Shown: positions 49,001-58,215, counted from the first letter of the stretch. The stretch: DNA of 64,000 nucleotides from Dyella halodurans (GCF_026283925.1 NZ_JAPDPF010000006.1:1-64000); one strand, 5' to 3'. Numbers and translations are program-made. Notes: a model not told the origin generated them from the letters alone.

Positions 49001-52000
49001 GGTCTTGTTCAGGCCATTGACGCCATCCAGTACATTGTCGATGGTGGCGATAGCACCGCTGCTCACGCGAAGGACCGGCGCTACGCCACCCTGCCCAACC
49101 AGATTGATGGCGCCGCCCGTCACATGGTAGCCGTCACTGACGAACTGGATGCCGGTGGCGCCGACCGTGCCGTTGGTGTCATCCACTGTCACCGTGCCTG
49201 ATGCGCCACCGAAGATCGCAAAGTCCGGTTGCGGCGACATCGGCCCGACAAACTGGCCGGTGGTGTCGGACCAGGTGTTGGAATTCAACGACCACGTACC
49301 GCTGCCGCCGCCCATTTGGCTTGCGCTGGCCAGCCCGTTCGCATTCCACGCCGCCAACGTGAGGCCAAGCGTGTCGACCAGATTGATCTGCTTGGTGACG
49401 GTGAGTATCTGCAATGCCATGCCACTCGGCGGCGCAAAACCGCCGGCGGTGATGTTCAACGAACCACCCCAGTCGAAGAGGTTGTACAAGCCCGGCCCCA
49501 TGCTGCCGAGATTGTTGACGTTGAGGGTGGCGCTGTCGATCGACAGGCTGCCGTTCACTACAACGTGATCGCCCTGGCCAGGCGTGCTGAAGTTGGGACC
49601 GGGCGAGCCGAAGTCGAAGTTCAGCTGCGACCCGGCACCGATGGTGAGATTGCCATTGACGGTCAAGGTGCCCGCGGCGAGCGCACTGCCCGGCGTGAGT
49701 GAAGCACCGTTGGCAAGCACGACACTACCCTGCACGCTGCCGTAACCGCCAAGCGTGCCTCCGTTGACGCTGACATCGCCGCCCAGGGCGGCTGCGGTGT
49801 GCAAGCTGTCGCCAATGAGCAGCGTGGAACCGGAAGCCACGGTGGTAAGACCGCTGGCCGTGTTGACGCCGTCGAGGGTCAGCGTGCCTGGGCCATTCGT
49901 GGTCAGCGTACCGGCGCCAGAGATCACGCCGACATAGATGCCGCTACTGCCTTGGTTGAACACCAGTGCGGCGTTATTGACGATATCGCCTTGCAGGCTG
50001 CTCGTATTGCCTTGCAGCGTGCCGGCGCTGATCGTCGTGCCGCCGACATAATTGTTGACTCCGGTCAGCACCAGCGTGCCGGTACCGGTCTTGGTCAATG
50101 TGCCGATGCCGGAGACTGTGCCGCCATAGGTGCCATTGGCGGCCTGGTTGAACACCAGTGCAGCGTTGTCGGTGATGCTCCCCTGCAGGCTGGTCGTATT
50201 GCCTTGCAGGGTGCCTGCACTGACCAACGTGCCGCCAATGTAGCTGTTGACGCCGATGAGCGTCAGCGTGCCCACGCCCGTCTTGATCAGCGCGCCGTTG
50301 CCGCTGATGCCGCCCGATACCGCCAGGTCGGCATTGGTCTGCAACGTGCCACCGGTGTTGACCAGGCTAATGTTGCGGCTGGTCGCAAACGCGCCATCGG
50401 TCTCCAGCGTGCCGCCGTTGAGGGACAACCCAGCGGTACTCTGCCCCAGGTTGGTATCCGCAGAAACGACGAGCGTACCGCCGTTGAGTGTCGTAACCCC
50501 GGTATAGGCGTTGGCACCGGAGAACGTCTGCATGCCGCCATTGAGCGTGACGCCGCCGATGCCGACAATCGTGCCGCCGAAATTTTCGTTAGCAGCGTTG
50601 TCGATCACCAGCGTATGCGTGCCCAGCGTCACCGTGCCGTTGCCGGACACACCGGCGATCGTAGCCGTCGTGCCCGTGGTACCGCTGACATCGAGGGCGC
50701 CGCCATCGAGAACATCGGCGCCCTGGAAATTGCCGTTGCCCGTCAGCGCCACCGTGCCCTGGTTGATGGTCAAGGACCCGCTGAACGTGGACGCGTCACC
50801 TGAAAGCGAGAGCGAGCCGGCGCCATCCTTGATGAGCTGACCCATGCCGCTCATCGAGCCGGCGAAGCTACCCGTAGAAGCCTGGTTGAAGTCCACCGCT
50901 GGCGTTCCGATGCCATTGCTCACGAAGGTCAGATTGCCAACGAGGGCACTGCTGTTGCCGGTTAGCACACCTTGCTGGATCGTCCAGTCGATGCCCGCGT
51001 TGCCCGTGCCGGTCAGTGTCCAGTCGCTGTTACCGGTCTTGGTATTGCTGACGAAGCCATTGATCAGTGCGGCATTGAGGGACCCGTTTATGCCGCCCGC
51101 CAGCGTAAGGATGTCGCCGCCGTTGGTGTTGCCGCTGATACTCTGGATATTGCCGGTAAACGAGGCGCCCGACAGTACCACCAGCTGGTTGCCACCGCCG
51201 GAGAAAAGCACCGAATCCGCCTGTGTGGTGCCGTTGCTGCCACCGGCAATGGTGCCTTCGTTGACAACCGTGACTCCACCCCAGCCGCGCACGCCAACAC
51301 CCGGCGTGCCGTCCTGCGCGCTCGGTATCGGGGAGACGGTGTTGGCGTTGCCGCCGATGATCAAGCCCGCGTTCTCCAGCGATGAGCCCGCACCCACAAG
51401 GTTGACGCCTGCGCCACCACCACCGTAACCACCGGGCAGGTTCCCGCCGTCCTGATAAATCCCAGGGCTGCCTCCGAGGCCGCCGATGATCGAGCCGGTA
51501 GCGTTGTTGGTGACCGCCGCTCCGGCGCCGAGCACCAGCAGGCCATCACCGCCGGCGCCACCACTGCCGGCATAGCCGCCATTGCCGCCGGCCCCGCCAG
51601 CGCCACCCAGCAACCTGCCGGTGTTGATGAGGGATACGCCACCCGCGCCCGCCGCAATGATCACACCCGCGCCACCGCCGCCACCGCCACCCGGGTCGCC
51701 GTTCGTGGCGTTGCCATTGGCCGCCGAGGCGGTCGCATCACCACCCTTGCCGCCCATACCGCCGGCGATGGTTGTGGCACTCCCCACGAAGGGCGCCGAG
51801 CTGCCGTCGTTGATGTAAACGCCGGCTCCGCCGCCACCGCCGCCACTGCCGACAACGCTTGCTCCCGACTCGGCCTGGCCCGCACTGCCGGTACCACCGG
51901 TAACGGACGCGGCGACGCCCGCTGAACCGATGGCCCCTGCGGTGCCGCCGGCGCCGCCGATTGCCGTGATATTGGTCGAACCTACGTTGAAGATCCCGTT

Positions 52001-52366
52001 CGCGCCATTGCCACCCGTGCCGTTGGTGGCGGTGCTACCCGCGCTTTCGCTGGTATTGGGGTTCCACACGATCGCATCGCCGCCGTCGCCGTTACCAGCA
52101 CCGCCAATCGGGCTGCGACCGGGGCGTCCACCGATGCCGCCCGCCGCACCGCATCCCGAGGAGGCGCTTGGCGTACAAGTCTCGCTCCATGCCGGCGCGG
52201 TCACACAAGCCAACGCCAGGGCGGCAATTGCCAGCGCAAGCGGATGGCGGCGCGGGACGCGCGTACCGGATGCGCCGGAAGACGAACCCCGCGTTCGCGT
52301 GAGTTCGGACGTCACCTGCACGACCGCCAGCGACCCATTCCATACGAGTCTGTACACACGGTTCAT
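46085..52366 (-). CDS. Giant autotransporter (type Va) with beta-helix passenger
   Basis: A 2093-residue surface protein starting at the ATG at 52366 after CAGGGGAAAATCGA. It has an extended signal peptide region (MNRVYRLVWNGSLAVVQVTS) and a glycine-rich segment to about residue 330. A long beta-helical passenger follows with many autotransporter-associated strand repeats (for example TLVLTGVNNYVGGTTISAGT, NNYLGG and similar). The C-terminal autotransporter barrel spans about the last 280 residues (WTAVWGHWGSHDSDGNASDL to LSLDWRF, terminal Phe). It is probably an adhesin. The leader sequence resembles that of TpsA although the secretion route differs. Confidence 0.92.
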   Translation of the reverse strand: MNRVYRLVWNGSLAVVQVTSELTRTRGSSSGASGTRVPRRHPLALAIAALALACVTAPAWSETCTPSASSGCGAAGGIGGRPGRSPIGGAGNGDGGDAIVWNPNTSESAGSTATNGTGGNGANGIFNVGSTNITAIGGAGGTAGAIGSAGVAASVTGGTGSAGQAESGASVVGSGGGGGGAGVYINDGSSAPFVGSATTIAGGMGGKGGDATASAANGNATNGDPGGGGGGGAGVIIAAGAGGVSLINTGRLLGGAGGAGGNGGYAGSGGAGGDGLLVLGAGAAVTNNATGSIIGGLGGSPGIYQDGGNLPGGYGGGGAGVNLVGAGSSLENAGLIIGGNANTVSPIPSAQDGTPGVGVRGWGGVTVVNEGTIAGGSNGTTQADSVLFSGGGNQLVVLSGASFTGNIQSISGNTNGGDILTLAGGINGSLNAALINGFVSNTKTGNSDWTLTGTGNAGIDWTIQQGVLTGNSSALVGNLTFVSNGIGTPAVDFNQASTGSFAGSMSGMGQLIKDGAGSLSLSGDASTFSGSLTINQGTVALTGNGNFQGADVLDGGALDVSGTTGTTATIAGVSGNGTVTLGTHTLVIDNAANENFGGTIVGIGGVTLNGGMQTFSGANAYTGVTTLNGGTLVVSADTNLGQSTAGLSLNGGTLETDGAFATSRNISLVNTGGTLQTNADLAVSGGISGNGALIKTGVGTLTLIGVNSYIGGTLVSAGTLQGNTTSLQGSITDNAALVFNQAANGTYGGTVSGIGTLTKTGTGTLVLTGVNNYVGGTTISAGTLQGNTSSLQGDIVNNAALVFNQGSSGIYVGVISGAGTLTTNGPGTLTLDGVNTASGLTTVASGSTLLIGDSLHTAAALGGDVSVNGGTLGGYGSVQGSVVLANGASLTPGSALAAGTLTVNGNLTIGAGSQLNFDFGSPGPNFSTPGQGDHVVVNGSLSIDSATLNVNNLGSMGPGLYNLFDWGGSLNITAGGFAPPSGMALQILTVTKQINLVDTLGLTLAAWNANGLASASQMGGGSGTWSLNSNTWSDTTGQFVGPMSPQPDFAIFGGASGTVTVDDTNGTVGATGIQFVSDGYHVTGGAINLVGQGGVAPVLRVSSGAIATIDNVLDGVNGLNKTDGGTLVLNGINGYTGTTTLSGGNLAVSSDANLGASTNPLDFEGGTLEVTGTTFNQTARNIVWGNAGGGFDIDNAANAFTVAQALTGSGGLTKGGAGTLVLTGADSYAGTTTIGAGTLSLSGSGSIAHSADVNIATGATFDISHTTSGASITSLDGSGFVNLGNQTLTLTQASGNFAGTIAGAGGLTLASGNETLAGSNLYTGATAINGGTLALSGSGAPTHSSDVNVASGAIFDISGTSSGASIVSLDGNGKVSLGNQVLTLTNAAGHFGGTITGNGGLTLAGGTETLGGNNTYLGGSTINGGTLSVSSDANLGDASGGLTFNGGTLANTASFNSARNITLAGSGTFDTVGSLVTSGNIDGPGALIKNGASNLVLTGTDSYTGGTTINQGTLQIGNNGTAGSITGDVTIGAHGVLTFFRSDALEFPGAISGSGALVQNAGTLILDGNSNGFTGTTTVQAGALEVGDASTPAAVLGGNVTVASGGTLRGHGTIGGNVSNGGTLWAGGSIGTLTIQGNYTQLANGVFEVEATPSGQASLLSVGGTASLAGTALVLADAGNWAPLTSYTVLTAAGGVSGRFASASANLAFLEPVLSYGTNAVTLSLERNDISFATVAQTPNQRAVATATNALGPSSPLYDALVVLDAATARHAFDQLSGEIHASTRTAIADNDHYVREAINQHLAGQDNNANGLNVTDDHGVTAWTAVWGHWGSHDSDGNASDLSDDGSGLLIGGDLPVGGSARLGAVIGTGQGTARIATLGASSHMVDQHLGLYGSMQTGPLQWQGGVIYGWQKVDTNRFIGFGTFGGSAGSSYRANTAQGYVDASWPIALGRTMLAPFANLAVERLSTPTIHENGMPATLDVAAQDSTLGYSTLGLRTIFDLGGADHGLHAHVGLGWQHAWGDTVPGATMRFAAGGDSFDIAGLPVARNAGVLNTGISFTITPNVSVDASYQGQFAQRASDQSARLSLDWRF

Positions 52367-52629
52367 TCGATTTTCCCCTGTCATGCGCCGCATCGCTCGG
52401 CTGGCGTGCGATAGCGGTTCGGATTCGCGGCCATTCAACGCCGCCGATGGAGCCCCTGACGCGAAAGGTTTTCGCGCACCAACGTTCACTGGCGCATACG
52501 TTTGCCCCGCCCGTACGTACCTGCGCCAACACGCTAATCGTGATCGATGTCAGACACCGCATCAACCATGTTTTCGGAGGGAATGGCCGCGGAACGACGG
52601 GGCTTCACCCTCGCCCGTACATCGTCGAA

Positions 52630-53442
52630 TCACACCACGCGTACGGCGCGGATGTTGGCCGCCGCATTAAGCCAGAAGGCGTCGTTCTCGAAGCGCCGGA
52701 AGATGTCGGGCGGCAACACCGTCGCGCGTTCTTGCGCTTGTACCTTTCCGCCCACAGTGTGCAGGCCAGGGGTGCCGGCGCGTTCGTCAAACTCCTCCGC
52801 CTCAAATCGCACGTTGTCGAAATCGTGCTGAAACAGTGGCTCGCCGATGAACTCGTAGACCGCGGCCATGGCCCCAGCAGGATCGCGCACCAAGGTTTCG
52901 TACTGCAGGACCATCAGATGCTTAGCATGCTCGCCGTAAAACGCTTCCTTCAGCGCGTTGTACGCATAACCCAACATCCCCTCGCCATGGGCAATGCCTT
53001 CGGCGCGACTGTAGACGGTGCCCCCGGTCTGAAAACTGAAAATGGTGGATGGGCGCAACGCGTTGTTGCGAATCGCACACTCCACGCTGTCCACGATCCA
53101 TGACACGTGACGCACGCAGGCAATCAACTTCGCGCCAGGGAAAAGCGTGTGCAACACCGGCAACTTCGCGCACCAGATGCGGCTGGTGTCGAAGACAACG
53201 TCCGCCGTGAACTCGTCACTGTAATAACTATCGAAAAGCCCACGCAGCACGCGCTGGCGTTGCTGGTCGGTGATGAATACCGAAAATTCGTTCCGACCAC
53301 TCATCTCACCCAACATGGCATTGACCATGCCGGCGAGGGGGCCACTCATGTTCGCGTAAAACCGCGGATTCTGGCGCAGCAACGCCGCCAGCAGCGTAGA
53401 ACCGGACCTGGGCAAGCCAGATAGGAAATGAATGGATTGCAC
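52630..53442 (-). CDS. Sulfotransferase family protein upstream of the autotransporter
   Basis: A 270-residue cytoplasmic protein starting at a GTG at 53442 after AAGGGGGCAGT. The PAPS loop is FLSGLPRSGSTLLAALL (residues 6-22), followed by VVFDTSRIWCAKLPVLHTLF and KLIACVRHVSWIVDSVE. It is closely related to the product of 17002-17847. It lies 263 bases upstream of the autotransporter in the same direction, the second place in this window where a sulfotransferase stands beside a giant exported adhesin. The acceptor is unknown. Confidence 0.86.
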   Translation of the reverse strand: MQSIHFLSGLPRSGSTLLAALLRQNPRFYANMSGPLAGMVNAMLGEMSGRNEFSVFITDQQRQRVLRGLFDSYYSDEFTADVVFDTSRIWCAKLPVLHTLFPGAKLIACVRHVSWIVDSVECAIRNNALRPSTIFSFQTGGTVYSRAEGIAHGEGMLGYAYNALKEAFYGEHAKHLMVLQYETLVRDPAGAMAAVYEFIGEPLFQHDFDNVRFEAEEFDERAGTPGLHTVGGKVQAQERATVLPPDIFRRFENDAFWLNAAANIRAVRVV

Positions 53443-53508
53443 ACTGCCCCCTTTTTCGGCCTATCCCAGGCTTTGAACGCTTCAACATCATTGATAGCCG
53501 TCCGAAAG

Positions 53509-53534
53509 AAAAGGGCCGGAGTAGCCGGCCCTTT
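53509..53534 (+). terminator. Bidirectional intrinsic terminator
   Basis: AAAGGGCCGG and CCGGCCCTTT around a short loop, with A-rich and T-rich sides. On the minus strand it ends the M3 peptidase region's other side and separates it from the sulfotransferase gene. Confidence 0.65.
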
Positions 53535-53554
53535 CCCATTTCAACACCAGGAAG

Positions 53555-55774
53555 TCATTGCTTCCTCGGCGCCTCCTTCAGACCGCGATTGAGCAGCATC
53601 GGCTCGATGCTCGGGTCCTTGCCGCGCCAGTTCCTGTACATCGTGGCGAGGTCCTGGGTGTTGCCCTGCGAGAGGATCATCGCGCGGAAGCGGTCGCCGT
53701 TCTCGCGGGTCAGGCCGCCCTTGTCGACGAAGCCCTGGAAGGCGTCGTCAGCCAGCATTTCCGTCCACAGGTAGGCGTAGTAACCCGCGGCATAGCCGCC
53801 ACCCCAGATGTGCGAGAAATAGCTGGAGCGATAGCGGGGCGGCACATAGCTCAGGTTGATCTTGGCCTTGGTGAGCGCGTCCATCTCGAACGTGTTCGGG
53901 TCCTGCTTCGGCGCATCGGCCGACAGGCTGTGCCAGCTCATGTCGAGCAGGGCGGCGCCGACCAGTTCGGTCATGTCGTAGCCCTTGTTGAAGGTCTTCG
54001 CCTTTTTGATCTTCTCGACCAGTGCCTGCGGCATCGGTTCGCCGGTCTGATAGTTTTTTGCGTAGTTGGCGAAGATCTTCGGGTCGGTGGCCCAGTGCTC
54101 GTTGAATTGCGACGGGAATTCCACGAAATCGCGTGCCGTTGCCGACCCCGAAAGACTCGGGTATTCGGAATTCGCGAACATGCCATGCAGACCATGACCG
54201 AACTCATGGAACATGGTGATCACGTCGTCGAACGACAGCAGCGCTGGCTGGCCCGGTGCCGGCTTGGTGAAGTTGGCGACGTTGAAGACCACGGGCTTGG
54301 TGCCCATCAGCTTGGATTGGGCCACCAGATTGCTCATCCAGGCGCCGCCGTTCTTGTTGTCGCGCTTGAAGTAGTCACAGTAGAACAGCGCCATCGAGGT
54401 GCCGTCCTTGTCGAACACTTCGAACACGCGTACGTCAGGCTGCCAGACGGGGATGTCCTTGCGCTCTTTGAAGGTCAAACCGTAGAGCTGGTTGGCGGCG
54501 AAGAACACGCCGTTCTGCAGCACGTTGTCCAGCTCGAAGTACGGTTTGATCTGCGATTCGTCGAGATCGTACTTGGCCTTGCGGACCTGCTCGGAGTAGT
54601 GATTCCAGTCCCACGCCTCGACCTTGAAGTCGCCCTTCTGCTGGTCGATCACGTCCTGGATATCCTTTGCCTCGCGCTGGGCACGCGCGGTGGCCGCCGG
54701 GGCCAGCTTGTCCATGAAGGTGATCGCCGCTTCCGGCGTCTTGGCCATCTGGTCTTCCAGCTTCCAAGCGGCGTAACTGGAGAAGCCCAGCAGCTTGGCC
54801 TGCTCGGCGCGAATCTGCGCGATACGCGAAATCAGCTCGCGCGTGTCGTTGTCGTCGCCCTTTTCCGCACGATTCCACGACGCCTTGAACAACTGCTCGC
54901 GCGTGGCGCGGTCGTTGAGGTTCTGCAACGCCGGCTGCTGCGTAGTGTTCTGCAGTGGGATCACCCACTTGCCGTCCAGCTTGCGACTGGCGGCTGCCTG
55001 CGAAGCGGCGGCGATGTCGGCATCGGACAAGCCATCGAGCGTGGCCTTGTCGTCCACCACCAGCGCGCCGGCCTTGGTGCCCGCCAGCAGCTTCTTGGCG
55101 AACTGAGCGCGCAGTCCGGACTCTTCCTTGTTGAGCGCCTTGAGCTTGGTCTTGTCGGCGTCGGAAAGTTTTGCGCCGCCGCGCACGAAGTTCTTGTAGG
55201 TGACCTCCACCAGGCGCTTGGATTCCGGATCGAGCTTGAGCGAATCACGCTGGTTGTAGATCGTCTCGATGCGCTTGAAGAGCTTATCGTTCAGGACAAT
55301 GGCGTCCTGATGCTCCGCAAACTTGGGCGCTTCGTCCTGCTGCACTTTCTGCAGTACGTCGTTGGTGTTGGCACCCGTCACCGCGAAGAAAGCGCGGCGA
55401 ACGCGGGACAGCAACTGACCCGACTTCTCCATCGGGATGAAGGTGTTCTCGAAGGTTGGCGCATCCGGGTTGTCGGCGATCTTGTTGATCTCCTCCAGGT
55501 GCTGCTTCATGCCCTCCTCGAGCGCCGGCTGGTAGTCGCCATCCTTGATCTTGTCGAACGGCGGCGCCTCGAAGGGCAGCGTGCTGGGCGAGAGGAACGG
55601 GTTCACGGCGCTGACCTCAGCGGCCGGCGCCGCCGTGGATGCCTTGGCTGGCGCGGTGCCGGCGGGAGCGGGAGAGGGAGCGGGGCCAGGCTGCGCAGCC
55701 TGTTCGTTCGATTGCTGCGAACAGGCGGCCAGCGCAATGGACGTGGCTATGACAAGCGTACGAAGGCGTGGCAT
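53555..55774 (-). CDS. M3-family metallopeptidase (peptidyl-dipeptidase Dcp type), lipoprotein
   Basis: A 739-residue zinc peptidase anchored as a lipoprotein (MPRLRTLVIATSIALAACSQ, lipobox LAAC). A Pro/Ala-rich linker leads into an M3 domain with the zinc motif HEFGH at residues 523-527 and the surrounding FHEFGHGLHGMFANSEYPSL. The downstream RYRSSYFSHIWGGGYAAGYY stretch is a family signature. It would cut dipeptides from the C-end of peptides in the periplasm. Most Dcp proteins are cytoplasmic, whereas this type is exported in Xanthomonadales. Confidence 0.93.
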   Translation of the reverse strand: MPRLRTLVIATSIALAACSQQSNEQAAQPGPAPSPAPAGTAPAKASTAAPAAEVSAVNPFLSPSTLPFEAPPFDKIKDGDYQPALEEGMKQHLEEINKIADNPDAPTFENTFIPMEKSGQLLSRVRRAFFAVTGANTNDVLQKVQQDEAPKFAEHQDAIVLNDKLFKRIETIYNQRDSLKLDPESKRLVEVTYKNFVRGGAKLSDADKTKLKALNKEESGLRAQFAKKLLAGTKAGALVVDDKATLDGLSDADIAAASQAAASRKLDGKWVIPLQNTTQQPALQNLNDRATREQLFKASWNRAEKGDDNDTRELISRIAQIRAEQAKLLGFSSYAAWKLEDQMAKTPEAAITFMDKLAPAATARAQREAKDIQDVIDQQKGDFKVEAWDWNHYSEQVRKAKYDLDESQIKPYFELDNVLQNGVFFAANQLYGLTFKERKDIPVWQPDVRVFEVFDKDGTSMALFYCDYFKRDNKNGGAWMSNLVAQSKLMGTKPVVFNVANFTKPAPGQPALLSFDDVITMFHEFGHGLHGMFANSEYPSLSGSATARDFVEFPSQFNEHWATDPKIFANYAKNYQTGEPMPQALVEKIKKAKTFNKGYDMTELVGAALLDMSWHSLSADAPKQDPNTFEMDALTKAKINLSYVPPRYRSSYFSHIWGGGYAAGYYAYLWTEMLADDAFQGFVDKGGLTRENGDRFRAMILSQGNTQDLATMYRNWRGKDPSIEPMLLNRGLKEAPRKQ

Positions 55775-55861
55775 CAGGAGTTCCCCAGTGGACTGAACAA
55801 ACCCTCACCTAACCACACCTTGCCTCGCCTGCCATGGGTCGAAAGTCAGGCCCGCGCCCAC

Positions 55862-56060
55862 TCAGCCAGAAGCTGCCGCCTCCGTCATCAACCATTCGCG
55901 AAATGTCGCGATCTTGGGCAGCGAGGAACTTTCGACTCGATAGACCACGTAATGAGCCCACTGCGGCGCCAGCTTCATCTTCGGAATCTGCCGGATGAGT
56001 CGCGCGTCTCTTGTCGCGCCTGACGCGATCGACCAGGGGCGTGTTCTGTTCCCCCGATCG
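55862..56060 (-). pseudogene. C-terminal fragment of a LysR-type regulator
   Basis: The frame ends RLIRQIPKMKLAPQWAHYVV then YRVESSSLPKIATFREWLMT, the typical end of a GcvA-like LysR sensor domain. An earlier piece, NTPLVDRVRRDKR, appears in a different frame just before it, so the remnant is also frameshifted. The helix-turn-helix half is absent. It is a dead gene next to ridA. Confidence 0.6.
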
Positions 56061-56082
56061 AGTAGGCGGCCCACGTCGTGAC

Positions 56083-56553
56083 TCAGTGAGCGTTTGCCGG
56101 AGTCGCGACATAGCCAATGCACTCCACTTCGAGTGCAGCCCCCAGAGCCAAACCCGTCACGCCAAAGGCGCTACGCGCAGGGAACTGACCGGCCTGGAAA
56201 TAGCTGCGATAGATCTGGTTAAACGCGTCCCAGTTTTTCATGTCGGCCAGCATGACCGTGCATTTGACGATATGGTCCGGCCCCATCCCCGCGAGCTTGG
56301 CCGCCGCCATGATGTTGTCCATGGCGAGGCGCGCCTGGGTTTCGAAGTCCTTGCCCAGGCCTGTGGCATCGTTACCGATCTGCCCAGAGAGATAGACGGT
56401 ATTGCCCGCTCGTACAGCCGGCGAGAAGGGATATTTGGTCTCGCCGGTAACGTAGTGGGTGATGCCCCCTTGTGCGGGAGCGGCGTGCAAGTTGAACGCA
56501 CTAGCCACTGCTACGGTGGCGACGGCCAGCATTCGAACGAAGGGTCGGGTCAT
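56083..56553 (-). CDS. RidA family protein with signal peptide
   Basis: A 156-residue protein from the ATG at 56553 (MTRPFVRMLAVATVAVASAF), CAGGAG upstream. RidA fold landmarks are FSPAVRAGNTVYLSGQIGND, ETQARLAMDNIMAAAKLAGM and FPARSAFGVTGLALGAALEV. Classical RidA proteins hydrolyse reactive enamines and imines. The Arg in FPARSAF is the conserved ligand-binding one. The export signal is unusual for the archetype but common in exported subgroups. Confidence 0.85.
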   Translation of the reverse strand: MTRPFVRMLAVATVAVASAFNLHAAPAQGGITHYVTGETKYPFSPAVRAGNTVYLSGQIGNDATGLGKDFETQARLAMDNIMAAAKLAGMGPDHIVKCTVMLADMKNWDAFNQIYRSYFQAGQFPARSAFGVTGLALGAALEVECIGYVATPANAH

Positions 56554-56698
56554 TGAAGCGGTCTCCTGGAGCAGTGGCGTGAGATTGGGCGATAGGCCAA
56601 TTGAACGAGCACACCCGAATACTGCACTACTATCACTCATCCCTGTGTCGTGCAGCCACTGGCGAACCCGGCCAGGCAAGCTCGGAGGAGAGCATCAA

Positions 56699-57103
56699 GT
56701 GACCACGACGGAAATGATCCATGGTTCCTGCCGCTGCGGCACGATTCAATGGCGCTTCAAAGGTACGCCCGAGTCAGCAACAGTGTGCAATTGCACCGCA
56801 TGTCACCGCTACGGCGCGCTGTGGGCGTATGCGTATGAAGGGGATGGCATTCACGTCTCGGGCCCGACGCAAACCTACACGCAGGGAAGATGGGTCGTGT
56901 TTCATTTTTGCTCCGTCTGCGGCTGCGTGGCGTACTGGCGCGGATTGAAGAACAGCGAGAACGGACAGCGCCCCATGGGCGTCAACCTGCGACTGGCCGA
57001 CCTGGAGAGTGTTGCGCAGATTCCCATAGTCCGTCACGACGGGCTCAACACCACGGATGACATGCCGCAAGACGGTCGATGCGTCACCGACTATTGGTAT
57101 TGA
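56699..57103 (+). CDS. GFA-domain zinc protein
   Basis: A 134-residue protein with the Cys pattern of the glutathione-dependent formaldehyde-activating family: GSCRCGTIQW, CNCTACHRYGALWAY and FHFCSVCGCVAYWRG. Two zinc ions are expected. The GTG at 56699 has GGAGGAG upstream, better than the ATG at 56714. Formaldehyde activation has been disputed for the family, so function is open. It is transcribed divergently from ridA. Confidence 0.85.
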   Translation: MTTTEMIHGSCRCGTIQWRFKGTPESATVCNCTACHRYGALWAYAYEGDGIHVSGPTQTYTQGRWVVFHFCSVCGCVAYWRGLKNSENGQRPMGVNLRLADLESVAQIPIVRHDGLNTTDDMPQDGRCVTDYWY

Positions 57104-57245
57104 ATCGCTCTCCCTCTGTCGCGAGCAGCGCTTGTTGGCGAGGATGGCTCAGGAAGAATCGGAACGACGGATCCGCCTTGTTCGAATGGAAGCCCGGATC
57201 AGAGTGCAGTTATTTCGGAAGAGCGCACTCTGACCACGGCTTTGC

Positions 57246-57692
57246 TCATTCCACCCAGGTATTCAATCGCCCGACCAGACACCATCCCCGCAACACCACG
57301 TACCCGCCACCAAGGCCGGCGAACAGGGTTGCACCTGGTGGCGGATGTGTGATGTTGCTGTAGGCATAGACGTCGTCGCCCGACGCCATGCGGTCGCTGA
57401 TGACCATCCAGTCCGCATATTTATTGAACTGACGATCCATCCATTCTTTGCTCGTTGGCTGGTGCGCCAGGCGAATGCCCGTCGGCAAGGTGAGGCAATG
57501 AAAGTCTGGGTCCACTTGGTCATTGACGGATCCAAAGCCTGTTACCAATTGCATCAGTGTGTCTGACCCGTGCATTTGCCTCAGTCGGACTTGTCGGTCC
57601 CGCTGCGCGACCAGCCCTGCCCCGTAGAAGGCCAATGCTGCGGCGACCAACACGCTCGACATCCAGCCCAGGGATTTCCAGTTGATGGTCAT
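57246..57692 (-). CDS. Hypothetical protein with one membrane anchor, 148 aa
   Basis: Starts MTINWKSLGWMSSVLVAAAL with an N-terminal membrane helix (about residues 9-28). The soluble part includes SVNDQVDPDFHCLTLPTGIR and HQPTSKEWMDRQFNKYADWM. It begins 16 bases after the stop of the gene to its right, with no clear ribosome binding site, so the two are probably cotranscribed. The family is not recognised. Confidence 0.6.
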   Translation of the reverse strand: MTINWKSLGWMSSVLVAAALAFYGAGLVAQRDRQVRLRQMHGSDTLMQLVTGFGSVNDQVDPDFHCLTLPTGIRLAHQPTSKEWMDRQFNKYADWMVISDRMASGDDVYAYSNITHPPPGATLFAGLGGGYVVLRGWCLVGRLNTWVE

Positions 57693-57708
57693 GGGTAACC
57701 CGGGTGCT

Positions 57709-58215
57709 TCAGAGCGAGGGCCCCACTTGAACACTTTCCTGGCCGTCCGTGGTGAGGGAAACCATGATGGTTGCGCCCTCCTGACGCCGGGTCTTCAGAT
57801 AGGCATCTGCATAAGTATCGATATAGACGGCAGCCTCATAGGGACCACAATAACCTTCCACCTCCACCACCGCCGTTGAAGGTCGGTCACTGAGCAGGAG
57901 GTTTACGGTGTGCAGCGTTTCTTCGCGCAGCGGCTTGCCACGGTACGTCAGGCTGGTGAGGGTCGCCCTGGCCTGCCGCGGCTGCGTGATGGATGCCTGT
58001 ACGGAAACCCCGTTGCGGCATTCCAGGGTGAGCGCGCGCTTGTCCACGCAATGGGCATCGTCGGTGCAGGTGGTGTCCTTGGTGATTGTTTGACGCTTGG
58101 GGACCAGGTCAGGGCCATCCAGCGTGACGGTCGATGGCTTCTCCGCCGCGCTCGCGCCGCAAGTAAGGGCAGCGCCAAAGAGGGCAATAACAGCAAGAGC
58201 GACTCTGTAAGCCAT
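57709..58215 (-). CDS. Hypothetical secreted protein, 168 aa
   Basis: Has a signal peptide (MAYRVALAVIALFGAALTCG, cleaved near ASA-AE). The mature part contains the close Cys pairs DTTCTDDAHCVDKR and LECRNGVS, then a beta-rich domain ending SVQVGPSL. Disulfide bonds are likely. GGGGAAGGT precedes the ATG. The family is not recognised. A hairpin repeat follows the gene's upstream neighbour rather than this gene. Confidence 0.6.
   Translation of the reverse strand: MAYRVALAVIALFGAALTCGASAAEKPSTVTLDGPDLVPKRQTITKDTTCTDDAHCVDKRALTLECRNGVSVQASITQPRQARATLTSLTYRGKPLREETLHTVNLLLSDRPSTAVVEVEGYCGPYEAAVYIDTYADAYLKTRRQEGATIMVSLTTDGQESVQVGPSL

Noticed and set aside
53558-56023. 821-codon plus-strand open frame opposite the M3 peptidase gene
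   Set aside because: The peptidase on the minus strand has the zinc motif and signal peptide. The other frame has low-complexity Arg/Gly/Val content only.
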